From EX4484-217-1 sp964496035 (GTDB lineage: Archaea > Thermoproteota > Thermoprotei_A > EX4484-217-1), in the NCBI GenBank assembly GCA_964496035.1, contig CAZBXI010000019.1:1-24470 (forward strand): 24,470 nucleotides of DNA. Direction: 5' to 3'. The notes beneath the pieces were generated by a model, which was not told the origin of the DNA, ran no database searches, and saw only the letters and a program-made list of their open reading frames with translations. Positions 13,850 through 21,902 of this stretch are shown here, one piece after another. Position 1 is the stretch's first letter. Every line of letters begins with the position of its first letter. Both the position numbers and the translations under genes were made by a program.

Positions 13850-14935
13850 TTATATTATTACTTTTCCAGATTGTTTTTCAAAGAAATGTATTTTGTTCAT
13901 GTTTAGTTTGAGCCATATGTCTTGGCCTGGCATTATTTCTATTCCTGGTCTTGTAAGTATTTTGACAAGTATTTCTCCTACTTTCACGTTTACTATTATG
14001 TCTTTGCCTAAAGGTTCTACTACGTAAACTTTTCCTTGTATTGTGTTCGGTTGTTCTTCTTTGATTATTCTTGCATCTTCCGGTCTAAAACCCATTATCA
14101 CTTCTGAAGTTTTCGAAGAAATTAATTCTCCTATTTCGCTTGAAAGTTTTAAGTTGAAATGCGCTGAATCAAAATAGTATTCTCCATTAACCTCCTTGAC
14201 TGATCCCTCTACGAAGTTCATTGGCGGCGACCCTATGAATCCGGCTACAAAGAGATTTGCTGGCCTATTGTATAGTTCCGATGGTTCAGCATACTGTTGT
14301 AGTCTACCTGCGTTCATTACCGCTATTTTGTCAGCCATGGACATTGCTTCTACTTGGTCATGGGTTACATAGATTGTTGTTACCTTAAGTTCTTTCTGTA
14401 GTTTCTTCAGCTCAGCTCTCATAATAACTCTTAACTTAGCGTCTAAGTTACTCAGTGGTTCGTCTAGGAGAAGTACATCAGGTTCTTTAACTAATGCTCT
14501 ACCTAAAGCTACTCTTTGCTGTTGGCCGCCGGAGAGCTGGCTTGGCTTCCTGTTTAATAGTTCCTCTATTCTTAGCAGTTTAGCTACTTGTCTTACTTTA
14601 CGGTCTATTTCGTTTTTAGGTACCTTCTTAAGCCTTAACGGAAACGCTATATTGTCATAAACTGTCATATGGGGGTAGAGTGCGTAGCTTTGGAAAACCA
14701 TTCCGACATTTCTATCTCTTGGAGGAAGTCTTGTAACGTCTCTATCGTCGAAAAGTATTCTACCTTTAGTTGGCTTATATATTCCAGCGACCATTAGGAG
14801 TGTTGTTGTTTTACCACATCCTGAAGGGCCTAGAAGTGCTATGAATTCCCCATCTCCTATTTTAAGGTTTAAATCCACTACTGCTTTTACTTTCCCGAAA
14901 AACTTACTTACGTTATCCAATGTTACTTTAACCAT
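13850..14935 (-). CDS. CUT1-type sugar ABC transporter ATP-binding protein (MalK/UgpC family)
   Basis: This subunit powers import of a sugar or glycerol-phosphate compound through the two permeases encoded upstream. The 361 residues show Walker A GPSGCGKT (36-43), Q-loop Gln82 in VFQSYALYPHM, signature LSGGQQQR (134-141), Walker B VLLLDEP with Asp158/Glu159, D-loop SNLD and H-loop His192, followed by a TOBE-type C-terminal domain (about 235-361) typical of MalK/UgpC. The ATG at 14935 has GAGGTGA just upstream and lies six bases after the permease stop. It is the last gene of the operon and convergent with the short cheA. The substrate cannot be read from the ATPase. Confidence 0.95.
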   Translation of the reverse strand: MVKVTLDNVSKFFGKVKAVVDLNLKIGDGEFIALLGPSGCGKTTTLLMVAGIYKPTKGRILFDDRDVTRLPPRDRNVGMVFQSYALYPHMTVYDNIAFPLRLKKVPKNEIDRKVRQVAKLLRIEELLNRKPSQLSGGQQQRVALGRALVKEPDVLLLDEPLSNLDAKLRVIMRAELKKLQKELKVTTIYVTHDQVEAMSMADKIAVMNAGRLQQYAEPSELYNRPANLFVAGFIGSPPMNFVEGSVKEVNGEYYFDSAHFNLKLSSEIGELISSKTSEVIMGFRPEDARIIKEEQPNTIQGKVYVVEPLGKDIIVNVKVGEILVKILTRPGIEIMPGQDIWLKLNMNKIHFFEKQSGKVII

Positions 14936-14941
14936 ACATAT

Positions 14942-15835
14942 TCACCTCTTAATCCCACCAACGTAAATTCTTAAGAGAAGTTTCTGAGATGTACTGAAGA
15001 ATATGATTGTAGGTATTGCGTAGAATAAGCCTAAAGCTGCTAGCATACCCCAGTCTATGAACTTGTATTCTCCAATCATATGGTATATGAGTACGGGTAA
15101 AGTATAGTATGCTTCATCTTTAACATAGGTGAATACTAGTAGGAATTCGGACCAGCCTGATAAGAATGAGAATATAGATATTGCGCCTATTCCTGGAAGA
15201 ACTAATGGTAGGATTACTGTTCTCCAAGCTTTCCACCTGGTACATCCATCAACTAAAGCTGCCCATTCAAGATCCCATGGTATAGCATCAAAGAATCCTT
15301 TAATAATCCATGTTGCCATAGGTATTTCTAAACCAGCTTTAATTAGTACTATGCCTACCAGCGTCATTATGCCCTTACCGTAGAGCCCAAGATGGTTCAG
15401 AATTACAAATAAAGCTATTAGCAGTATGATGCTTGGAAACGCATGTAACGCTATTATAAACTGCATTAAACCTACTCTACCCTTAAACTCCATTCTAGAA
15501 AGAGCATAGCCACCTAAAGTACTTATGAAAACTACGAGACCTGTAACCCCTAAAGCTAGGAATAATGTGTTCAATGTTATAGGCCATATGTTAGGATACT
15601 CCTTTAACCCCATTTTCATCGGCGACCATAGAAACCTCCAATTTTTAAACGTGAAATCTGAGGGTATAATGCCTAAAATAACCTTTCCACTAAAGCTTTG
15701 TACAGCAAGCCATAGTATCATCGTCCATATGGGTATTAAAGGTACAACAGCTACTATGATTACTACTATGTACTTCAATATGTTAAGTATAAGCGCCGTA
15801 CCTCCTATCGGAAATAACCTGTCTTTCACACCCAT
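14942..15835 (-). CDS. CUT1-type sugar ABC transporter permease (MalG-like)
   Basis: This is one of two inner-membrane permease subunits. The 297-residue protein has about six hydrophobic segments, beginning near residues 20-45, and the cytoplasmic EAA loop EWAALVDGCTRWKAWRTVILP (190-210) that docks on the ATPase, with the conserved G and the P in ILPL. Its topology without a long periplasmic P2 loop is MalG-like. The ATG at 15835 follows the other permease by two bases and has GAGGTG in the preceding coding end, so translation is likely coupled. Confidence 0.95.
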   Translation of the reverse strand: MGVKDRLFPIGGTALILNILKYIVVIIVAVVPLIPIWTMILWLAVQSFSGKVILGIIPSDFTFKNWRFLWSPMKMGLKEYPNIWPITLNTLFLALGVTGLVVFISTLGGYALSRMEFKGRVGLMQFIIALHAFPSIILLIALFVILNHLGLYGKGIMTLVGIVLIKAGLEIPMATWIIKGFFDAIPWDLEWAALVDGCTRWKAWRTVILPLVLPGIGAISIFSFLSGWSEFLLVFTYVKDEAYYTLPVLIYHMIGEYKFIDWGMLAALGLFYAIPTIIFFSTSQKLLLRIYVGGIKR

Positions 15836-15837
15836 GC

Positions 15838-16821
15838 TTACACCTCTACCCTACTAGGCTCCATGAGTCTTCTAAACCCGAAGAGCTTAAAGTACAAAAC
15901 AATGAGAACGACACCTGTAATTACGAGCATTAATGATAGTGCTGAAGCATAGCCGTAGAGGTGTTCTTCAGCAGCAAACGCTTTACTATAAGAGTATAGG
16001 GACCAAACCATTACTTTTGCTGCTCTGGCTATTCCAGCATATCCTCCTCCTCCGCCTGAACCCCATATCATTAAAATGTATTCATATGAGCTTAGCAGGC
16101 TAAGTGTTTGCCATGAAATAACGAAGAGCATTGGCCACTTAAGTAAGGGTATTATTATATGTCTTGCTACTTGAAAATCTGAAGCACCATCAACCAATGC
16201 TGCATTAATTATATCTGTAGGTATGGATTTTATCGCTGCAGTATATATGATCATCCCGAAGCTTGCGCCAACATATCCGTTAACCATAATCATGAGTAGT
16301 TGCGAGTAAGGTGGTGTTAGAAGCCAGCTTTCAGGCAACCAAGATTCAGGAACTCCTGCTATTTTAAGTAGAGTGTTTAGCATTCCATATTTTGGATCTA
16401 TAAACCAGTTCCATACTAGAGCATATATTATTCCAGGCATAATTCTAGGTATCAGCCATGAAACTCTTAAGATCATAGACAAAATTTCGTTTCTAATAAA
16501 GTATGCTATTGCGATTGAAAGAACAAGCGCGAAAATGGAGTTTATGGATAAGACGCTTAAAACGTAAATTGCGGTTATAGTTAATGCTTCGGTAACATAA
16601 GGATCTTTTGCAAAAAATATTTTCTCAAAATTCTCTAGCGTAAAATGCACTTTTTCCGTGAAGAAGTTTCTTACAAAGTCGAGAAAGTTTTTGGAGCTAA
16701 GATCAGTGAATCCTAAGTAAACTGTTAAGAGAACAGGAGCTATCCACGAGAAAACAATCATTATTAGCATTGGGGCGAGGAAAATCCAGGGTAACACTTT
16801 CCTACTTATTTTCAACGCCAT
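15838..16821 (-). CDS. CUT1-type sugar ABC transporter permease (MalF-like)
   Basis: This is the partner permease, 327 residues from ATG 16821, which has GGGTG upstream (an in-frame GTG at 16830 lies within that site). It has hydrophobic segments from about residue 10 on and the EAA loop NAALVDGASDFQVARHIIIP (206-225). The region between the first two segments (about 37-78) is a soluble loop as expected for CUT1 MalF-type subunits without the long enteric P2 loop. It lies 131 bases after the binding-protein stop and next to malG-like, so all four genes likely form one operon read from 18053. Confidence 0.94.
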   Translation of the reverse strand: MALKISRKVLPWIFLAPMLIMIVFSWIAPVLLTVYLGFTDLSSKNFLDFVRNFFTEKVHFTLENFEKIFFAKDPYVTEALTITAIYVLSVLSINSIFALVLSIAIAYFIRNEILSMILRVSWLIPRIMPGIIYALVWNWFIDPKYGMLNTLLKIAGVPESWLPESWLLTPPYSQLLMIMVNGYVGASFGMIIYTAAIKSIPTDIINAALVDGASDFQVARHIIIPLLKWPMLFVISWQTLSLLSSYEYILMIWGSGGGGGYAGIARAAKVMVWSLYSYSKAFAAEEHLYGYASALSLMLVITGVVLIVLYFKLFGFRRLMEPSRVEV

Positions 16822-16927
16822 TGGAAACACCCTTCGATAGATAATGTAGATAGCCTATGGTAAATACCGCTTCGAATTACAAGTAAGGGAGTATTGGGGG
16901 GAAAGCGTTAGAGTTGCTTAAGTAAAT

Positions 16928-16933
16928 AAAAAA
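16928..16933 (-). terminator. Possible T-tract attenuator after the binding-protein gene
   Basis: About 20 bases after the binding-protein stop the minus strand carries a run of six T within a T-rich stretch, as in archaeal factor-independent termination. Partial termination here would explain higher binding-protein than permease levels. This is based on position and composition only. Confidence 0.3.
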
Positions 16934-16952
16934 TAGTACTTGAATTTAAATT

Positions 16953-18053
16953 TTAGTCTCTAATTATTAGTTCGTCACCTAGTTCAGCCTTTAATGTTTC
17001 TATCATTTCACTTAGTGCTTCTTCAGGTGTTACTTCTCCTTTCTCAACCTTAGTTATTGCAGTTATCCATGCATCCTTGTATGCTCCCCACTTTGGATGT
17101 AATGGTTCGAACGATGTGTATTCTAGCATGTAGGCAACTTCCCTGTGGAACTTTGACTGCTTATAATATGGCTGCTCTACGGTAGTTGACCTTACTGGTA
17201 AATGTCCGCTATCAACGGCATGTATTGCATCTATTGGTGCTGAAGTTGCTAGCGTTATTAGTAGGAATGCTATTTCAGGTTCCTCTGCTTGCGCTGTTAC
17301 GTAGTACAGGTATGGGCTTGATAGCGTCATTGGTTTAAGCCCTGGCTCGGGCGCTGGTACTAGTGCAAATCCTATGTTCTCCCACTCATATTCTTCAGGC
17401 AGCTCTCCTAGCTCCTCATGGTATGCTACACTTTGCCATTCAGCCCACTGCCATGTTCCGCCAAACCAGAATAGTACTCTGCCGTTAACGAAGTCTACGT
17501 GTATCTGTCTCCATGAGGTGCCTATCATTGTTGGTGGCAGTACTTTATCTACCTGTGCCATTCTATACAATAGCTCCAGCATTTTCAGCATAGCTGACTT
17601 ATCAAGCACTAGTTTGCCAGTCTCAGGGTCTTGAAGTATACCTCCGTACTGATAGTATAGGATTACGAATGGTGTTCCTCCAAAGTTTGGTCTGTGGTAG
17701 AAGCCCCACTGTACTAAGCCTTTATCCATAGCCTCCTTAGCTACCTCTATTAGGTCCAGTAATGTGATTTCGCCATTCNNNNNNNNNNNNNNNNNNNNNN
17801 NNNNNNNNNNNNNNNNNNNNNNNNNNNNNNNNNNNNNNNNNNNNNNNNNNNNNNNNNNNNNNNNNNNNNNNNNNNNNNCTGGTGATCCTGAAGCCCAAAC
17901 AGTTACCTTAATGACTTTCACTGTTGGTGATAGTGTCGGTGTTGGTGCTGGAGGTCTTACTGCAAAGCCTACTGCAAACCCTATAATTATACCGACTATT
18001 AGCAGTATGACGGGGAGAACAGTAGATAATTTAATTTGAGCACTATGTGCCAT
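16953..18053 (-). CDS. Membrane-anchored sugar ABC transporter substrate-binding protein, interrupted by assembly gap
   Basis: The visible N-terminus (ATG 18053, AGGTG seven bases upstream) is a hydrophobic anchor, LPVILLIVGIIIGFAVGFAV, followed by a Pro/Thr linker and the first strand VIKVTVWASG. After the 100-N gap the sequence resumes with GEITLLDLIEVAKEAMDKG and continues through typical CUT1 binding-protein features: GGTPFVILYYQYGG, FVNGRVLFWFGGTWQWAEW, PEPGLKPMTLSSPYLYYV and HLPVRSTT. There is no lipobox cysteine in the visible part, so anchoring is by the N-terminal helix, common in archaea. Visible residues total about 333, short of the usual 400-500, so part of the N-lobe is missing. 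The ligand cannot be assigned. Whether the two halves are in frame cannot be known. Confidence 0.9.
   Translation of the reverse strand: MAHSAQIKLSTVLPVILLIVGIIIGFAVGFAVRPPAPTPTLSPTVKVIKVTVWASGSPXXXXXXXXXXXXXXXXXXXXXXXXXXXXXXXXXXNGEITLLDLIEVAKEAMDKGLVQWGFYHRPNFGGTPFVILYYQYGGILQDPETGKLVLDKSAMLKMLELLYRMAQVDKVLPPTMIGTSWRQIHVDFVNGRVLFWFGGTWQWAEWQSVAYHEELGELPEEYEWENIGFALVPAPEPGLKPMTLSSPYLYYVTAQAEEPEIAFLLITLATSAPIDAIHAVDSGHLPVRSTTVEQPYYKQSKFHREVAYMLEYTSFEPLHPKWGAYKDAWITAITKVEKGEVTPEEALSEMIETLKAELGDELIIRD
17779..17878. other. Assembly gap of 100 N
   Basis: Exactly 100 Ns interrupt the binding-protein gene. That length is the usual placeholder for unknown distance, so the real missing sequence is probably longer. 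Any translation across it is meaningless. Confidence 0.97.
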
Positions 18054-18088
18054 GAGAAACACCTCTATATTATAAGTTTAAGCTTTGA

Positions 18089-18094
18089 TTTAAA
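18089..18094 (-). promoter_or_regulatory. Candidate TATA box for the sugar ABC operon
   Basis: On the minus strand, AACTTTAAATC centres about 39 bases before the binding-protein ATG and would place the transcript start near 18066, leaving a 13-base leader that contains the AGGTG ribosome site. AT-rich bases upstream could serve as the BRE. Confidence 0.4.
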
Positions 18095-18140
18095 GTTTAT
18101 TTACATTAGTTTTTGAAACCAGCAATAAACAACTAGGTAG

Positions 18141-18167
18141 TCCATTACGTTTAGAAATCGTAATGGA
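18141..18167. repeat. Perfect 9-9-9 inverted repeat in the divergent ABC/membrane-protein promoter region
   Basis: The arms TCCATTACG (18141-18149) and CGTAATGGA (18159-18167) are perfect complements around a 9-base spacer. The element lies about 50-75 bases upstream of the ABC operon TATA candidate and just before AT-rich sequence that could be the promoter of the plus-strand gene at 18240. It is a candidate operator for a sugar-responsive regulator of one or both genes. A transcript hairpin is less likely because no gene ends nearby. Confidence 0.5.
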
Positions 18168-18239
18168 GTTAAATAAATTCATAAGCTCAAAAAGTCAATT
18201 ATAACGTGGAACATGTAGCTGAGAGGTGTAGTAGAATAC

Positions 18240-19319
18240 GTGCTTAAGCATAAAAGAACATTAGTAACATATGTAATTATAGGAGTTACTTTAGTTATCC
18301 TGGCAGCCATATTTAGAATACTTGGTTTAGATAGAGACCCTTCATTTTTCGAATGGCCCATACTCTACTTTGGCAGTGCCGTTGTTCAAGCTTATGCTGC
18401 ACTAATTGCTGTTCCCTTCACGATATGGGTTATTTATATGCAGTCAAAATATGGTACGGTAATTGTTAGAATGTTTTTAAATAAGATAATTTACCCCTTC
18501 ACAATATTCGCCATTGTTGCTGTTATTTCAGCATACACTATGTCTCTTGAGAAAACAAGTTATGCTTACTGGGCTTTTATGGCAGAATTAGCTGTTACGC
18601 TTATTTTCCTACCTCCACTGATAAGTTACATAATAAAGCTTATGACTATGGGCCCTGAAGATGTTATTTCTACGTTGAAAACTAGTTCAAGGTCTTTAGA
18701 AGATTTCATAGCATCATCTCTACATATTCTCAGACTATATATGTTAGAAGCATACCCGGATGAGAAAGCTATTTCAAGTATGCTACGAACAATACTCTTT
18801 TCTATGAGAAATATTGAGAGACTAAAATTATACCCTGAAGTATGGCATAGGTTTAAAGACCTGCTTAAAGCCATAGCTGTTGAAGGAGCATATCTTCCAA
18901 ATAAGTATTTAATGAAAAACCTAATGGCATTGTTTATGGCGTGGCTTGTTAGAAATAATAGGGATAGAACAGCGAGAGCATTCATAAGGTATTATAAGCG
19001 AGTTGCTCTCAGGTACATGGAGGAAAGACTGCCATCAGAAATTGTTGAAGACCTCTTTCTAGATCCAACACTAGGTGTTTTCAAAGTATTAAATGCCAAG
19101 AAAAGTCTTGTAGCCTATGCTACAGATCAATGTATTAGCTTGCTAAAGAAAATTAGAAGAGCAAACATGCTAGGAGATATTACGAGTAAAGAAATGTGCA
19201 GAGTTTTAACCATAGTGGACAGATATTTCTACGATGTAGAAGAACTAGCTGAAGTTCTAACGCTTAGAAAATACATAAGCCGTATGAGAAAAGAATTAAT
19301 GTGTGCACCTAAATATTGA
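18240..19319 (+). CDS. Hypothetical membrane protein with large helical cytoplasmic domain
   Basis: I do not recognise the family. The 359-residue protein has four hydrophobic segments (about 9-28, 39-66, 83-103 and 109-133), then about 225 residues of charged, mostly helical sequence with many Arg/Lys and Leu (for example WHRFKDLLKAIAVEGAY and ARAFIRYYKRVALRYMEERLP). GTG 18240 follows a GAGAGGTG site by 11 bases. It is divergent from the sugar ABC operon with a palindrome between them, and an S-component-like gene follows on the same strand. No catalytic motif is visible. A structural or sensor role is possible but not shown. Confidence 0.75.
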   Translation: MLKHKRTLVTYVIIGVTLVILAAIFRILGLDRDPSFFEWPILYFGSAVVQAYAALIAVPFTIWVIYMQSKYGTVIVRMFLNKIIYPFTIFAIVAVISAYTMSLEKTSYAYWAFMAELAVTLIFLPPLISYIIKLMTMGPEDVISTLKTSSRSLEDFIASSLHILRLYMLEAYPDEKAISSMLRTILFSMRNIERLKLYPEVWHRFKDLLKAIAVEGAYLPNKYLMKNLMALFMAWLVRNNRDRTARAFIRYYKRVALRYMEERLPSEIVEDLFLDPTLGVFKVLNAKKSLVAYATDQCISLLKKIRRANMLGDITSKEMCRVLTIVDRYFYDVEELAEVLTLRKYISRMRKELMCAPKY

Positions 19320-19385
19320 AGAGATATATGAACATAAAATATTTTAAAAGTACGTTAACACATTTTGGAAGGAGGTAAAAGTATA

Positions 19386-19943
19386 GTGAGAATTCAGAGC
19401 AAAGCTGTAGCTTTAATAGCTATTTTCGCATCACTATATGCTATAACCTCTCTTGCAACAGCATATCTTCCCACAGGGCCGTTTTTTATACAGTTTAGAC
19501 CCGCAATAGCCATACCTATGGTGGCAGCTGTTATATCGTCTCCTTTAATAGCAGGTTTAAGTGCCGCTATAGGTACGTTTACAGCTAGCATCATAAGGTA
19601 TGGTACGCCAATATATACAATATTTAGCGGCACACCAGCAAACTTCTTAGGATTCTATGTTATGGGGTATTCGTATAGGGTTCTAAGAAGGAAAAACATT
19701 CATTGGGTAAAAGCACTAATTATTTCATCTCTCATAGGGTTAATTGTTGGCTCGATTATTATAGCGCTCGGTTTATGGTTTTTAGCAGTAACATTACTCG
19801 CCAGCGGCTTAGAAAAGTTTGCTAGTTTAGAATTTGCGATTACAGCTTCATTCCTGCTTGTCCTAGCCCCAGCACCTATAGCCCTAATATTAGTGATTGG
19901 AATACTTAAAGTTCTAAGAGATCAAGGCAAGATAACACTATGA
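19386..19943 (+). CDS. ECF-type transporter S component-like membrane protein
   Basis: S components bind a vitamin or other micronutrient in the membrane and deliver it to an ECF energising module. The 185-residue protein has about six hydrophobic segments, an opening RIQSKAVALIAIFASLYAITS, a PTGPFFIQFRPAIAIPMVAAV segment and a basic loop YSYRVLRRKNIHW, which together resemble the ECF S-component fold of the QueT/HmpT type. A perfect GGAGGT lies nine bases before GTG 19386, so the upstream TTG at 19365, which would include that site in the coding region, is unlikely. No ECF A or T subunit is nearby, so it would use a shared module. The substrate is unknown. Confidence 0.7.
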   Translation: MRIQSKAVALIAIFASLYAITSLATAYLPTGPFFIQFRPAIAIPMVAAVISSPLIAGLSAAIGTFTASIIRYGTPIYTIFSGTPANFLGFYVMGYSYRVLRRKNIHWVKALIISSLIGLIVGSIIIALGLWFLAVTLLASGLEKFASLEFAITASFLLVLAPAPIALILVIGILKVLRDQGKITL

Positions 19944-19966
19944 AGCTTTTATCCACGGTATAGGCC

Positions 19967-20728
19967 ATGGTGGTGAAGCTTTATTTTCTAGGTACAGGAG
20001 GATGGATAGGGCCGGCATTTAGAACTTATAGTTCTATAGCTCTTAAAGTGGATGAAAACATTTATTTGTTTGATGTTGGAGAATTCAGTTTTAAAAACTT
20101 CCAAAAAATAGGGCTTAACCCTTTAAACATCATTGCTATATTTTTAACACATACTCATGGAGACCACATACTCAGCCTACCCACTTATGTTATAAACTTA
20201 GGTGCTCTAGGATATGAGAGATTTTTAAAGATCATTGCTCCTAAGTGGGCTGAAGAAACGATACATAGTCTTTTGAGCTTAATCACCAACTTAAAGGTAA
20301 AAGTTGAAATAAGGTCTTTGGAAGGATGTGATGGTGAACTGGCTTTCGATAATGGAGAAGTTAAAGTGTGGTCTTACAGAGCAAAGCATGTTGAAGATTC
20401 TTTAATGTATAAGGTACGTGTGAAAAACAAGTTAACACTAGTTTACACGGGAGATACAGCGCCCAATAAAGTGTTAGAAAAGATATCTAGAAACGCCGAT
20501 GTTCTCATCCATGAGGCAACCTTCATGTGGGGTTTTGAGAAAATGGCTCATAATGCAGGGCATTCTACAATACGTGACGCTATCGAACTCGCCTTAAAAA
20601 CGAATATTAAAAAGCTAATTCTTACCCATATAGGCTTTATGCTTAAACTACCCAGATCGTTTAAGGTAGGAGAAACTATAGTTTACGTACCTGGCGAGTT
20701 AGATGTAATAGACCTTTTAGAATCCTAA
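19967..20728 (+). CDS. Metallo-beta-lactamase-fold hydrolase (RNase Z-like without exosite arm)
   Basis: The 253-residue protein carries the metal-binding THTHGDH motif (His62, His64, Asp66, His67), His141 in AKHVED, Asp163 in TGDTAP, and HNAGHST/LTHIG histidines (His199, His221), the full ligand set of the superfamily. The sequence FLGTGG...FDVGE..KNFQKIGLNPLNIIAIFLTHTHGDH resembles tRNase Z, but only 22 residues separate His141 from Asp163, leaving no room for the exosite arm that binds tRNA. It may therefore act on another phosphodiester or small molecule. It starts 23 bases after the S-component gene, and its 3' end overlaps the convergent phosphatase gene by 12 bases. Confidence 0.85.
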   Translation: MVVKLYFLGTGGWIGPAFRTYSSIALKVDENIYLFDVGEFSFKNFQKIGLNPLNIIAIFLTHTHGDHILSLPTYVINLGALGYERFLKIIAPKWAEETIHSLLSLITNLKVKVEIRSLEGCDGELAFDNGEVKVWSYRAKHVEDSLMYKVRVKNKLTLVYTGDTAPNKVLEKISRNADVLIHEATFMWGFEKMAHNAGHSTIRDAIELALKTNIKKLILTHIGFMLKLPRSFKVGETIVYVPGELDVIDLLES

Positions 20729-21445
20729 GATATGCTCTACTATTTCAGCAAACCCCTTGCCACTAGGTTTAGATGCAACATACGTTGCCAGCTTCTTAAG
20801 TTCTTCATCAGCATTAGATACTGTTGCCGAACATGTACATACATTGAATAAGTCTATATCGTTAAGCCCATCACCTATACATACGACTTCATCTCTTTTA
20901 ATACCCATTAGCTCTAATGCTTTAAGAAGACCCTTATCTTTCCCCCCACTTGTAGGCGTTAAATGTAATGCATATCCACTAAATGTTACAAATACGTTGT
21001 CAAACCCTTTTATCCTCAAAAACCTTTGAATATCCGAAACTAGGAAACTTACTTTATCTCTAAAGTTTTCTTTAATCTTAAAGGCAAAATCGAAAACTCT
21101 GTATCTGTTTTGCCATGACTGTTCAATGTACTCGTTAAATTCTTTTAAAATAGCTTCTGCGGCTTCTTTTGCGGAAAACGTAGCCACATTAATTATCTTA
21201 CCCTTATAGAAGATTAAACATCCATTTTCCCCAACAACAGGCCCTGTAGTTCCAACGTACCTCGATATAGAAACAACAACAGGTAATGCATTGCCTGAAA
21301 CAAGAACAACAGGTATTCCCTGTTCCTCTGCTCTTCTTATCGCCTTTACTGCTTCTATTTCGAGTCTGTAATCTTCCCTGTTAATGGTTAATGTACCATC
21401 AACGTCTGTAATAATGGCTTTAATTTTAGGTTTAAGTTTAAACAT
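20717..21445 (-). CDS. Phosphoglycolate phosphatase, archaeal type (HAD family)
   Basis: This HAD-superfamily hydrolase is expected to dephosphorylate 2-phosphoglycolate. Asp14 (nucleophile) and Asp16 lie in ITDVDGTLT; LVSGNA is motif II; Lys169 in SGGKDKG and GDGLNDIDLF (Asp192, Asp196) are motifs III and IV. The C2-type cap between about residues 85 and 160 matches the TA0175-like archaeal phosphatases, and the 242-residue length fits. The ATG at 21445 has no clear ribosome site but follows a small membrane-protein gene by eight bases. Exact substrate is family knowledge, not visible here; a sugar-phosphate phosphatase is the alternative. Confidence 0.87.
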   Translation of the reverse strand: MFKLKPKIKAIITDVDGTLTINREDYRLEIEAVKAIRRAEEQGIPVVLVSGNALPVVVSISRYVGTTGPVVGENGCLIFYKGKIINVATFSAKEAAEAILKEFNEYIEQSWQNRYRVFDFAFKIKENFRDKVSFLVSDIQRFLRIKGFDNVFVTFSGYALHLTPTSGGKDKGLLKALELMGIKRDEVVCIGDGLNDIDLFNVCTCSATVSNADEELKKLATYVASKPSGKGFAEIVEHILGF

Positions 21446-21453
21446 TTTTATCG

Positions 21454-21702
21454 TTAGAAGAATTTCTCAGACCAGAATACAAGTATTGCTACCGCAACTA
21501 CTACGGTAGCTACTTCAAGCAAGCTGAGAAACATGAGAGCCCTAATAAGAGCTGTTAAAGTGAACATCGATAGTGGGAGCAGAACAGCTCCTAATGGGGC
21601 AAGCATAATAGCGTTCTGTAATTTATTGTATTTCCTACTTAAACTAAATCCTAAAGTGAAACCAAGTATTGCTCCTGCAAGTGCTAGGAACGCTAAGCCC
21701 AC
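21454..21702 (-). CDS. Small hydrophobic membrane protein
   Basis: I do not recognise this 82-residue protein. It is almost wholly hydrophobic with an N-terminal segment rich in Gly/Ala (LAFLALAGAILGFTLGFSL), a short basic loop SRKYNKLQN, and two further segments (about 31-50 and 55-77) ending FWSEKFF. The GTG start at 21702 is well supported by GAGGTGAT five bases upstream. It is directly followed by the phosphoglycolate phosphatase gene and probably transcribed with it. Confidence 0.7.
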   Translation of the reverse strand: MGLAFLALAGAILGFTLGFSLSRKYNKLQNAIMLAPLGAVLLPLSMFTLTALIRALMFLSLLEVATVVVAVAILVFWSEKFF

Positions 21703-21789
21703 TAGTTATCACCTCTTTTCCTGCTTCGCTAAAATCCTTAGTTTCATTGTTTTTAAAAGACTTAAGGCACAAGATTTGTCGGTACGCTT

Positions 21790-21809
21790 GTATATATGCC
21801 CGTATATAC
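21790..21809. repeat. Inverted repeat of two TATA-like arms
   Basis: The arms GTATATA (21790-21796) and TATATAC (21803-21809) flank the 6-base spacer TGCCCG. The element lies 88 bases upstream of the small membrane-protein start on the minus strand and downstream of no gene end except the distant PHP gene stop. It may act as a TATA box readable in both directions, or as an operator. Confidence 0.35.
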
Positions 21810-21902
21810 ACTTGACCGATGAACAACGTATTAACAGTAGTCTCATAGAAGCTAATGTTAGTGATAATAGTATCATACTTGCCCCCGATAATACGTTAGA
21901 AT

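Noticed and set aside
19967..20728. Annotation as tRNase Z.
   Set aside because: The exosite arm is absent, so only a generic metallo-beta-lactamase-fold assignment is safe.
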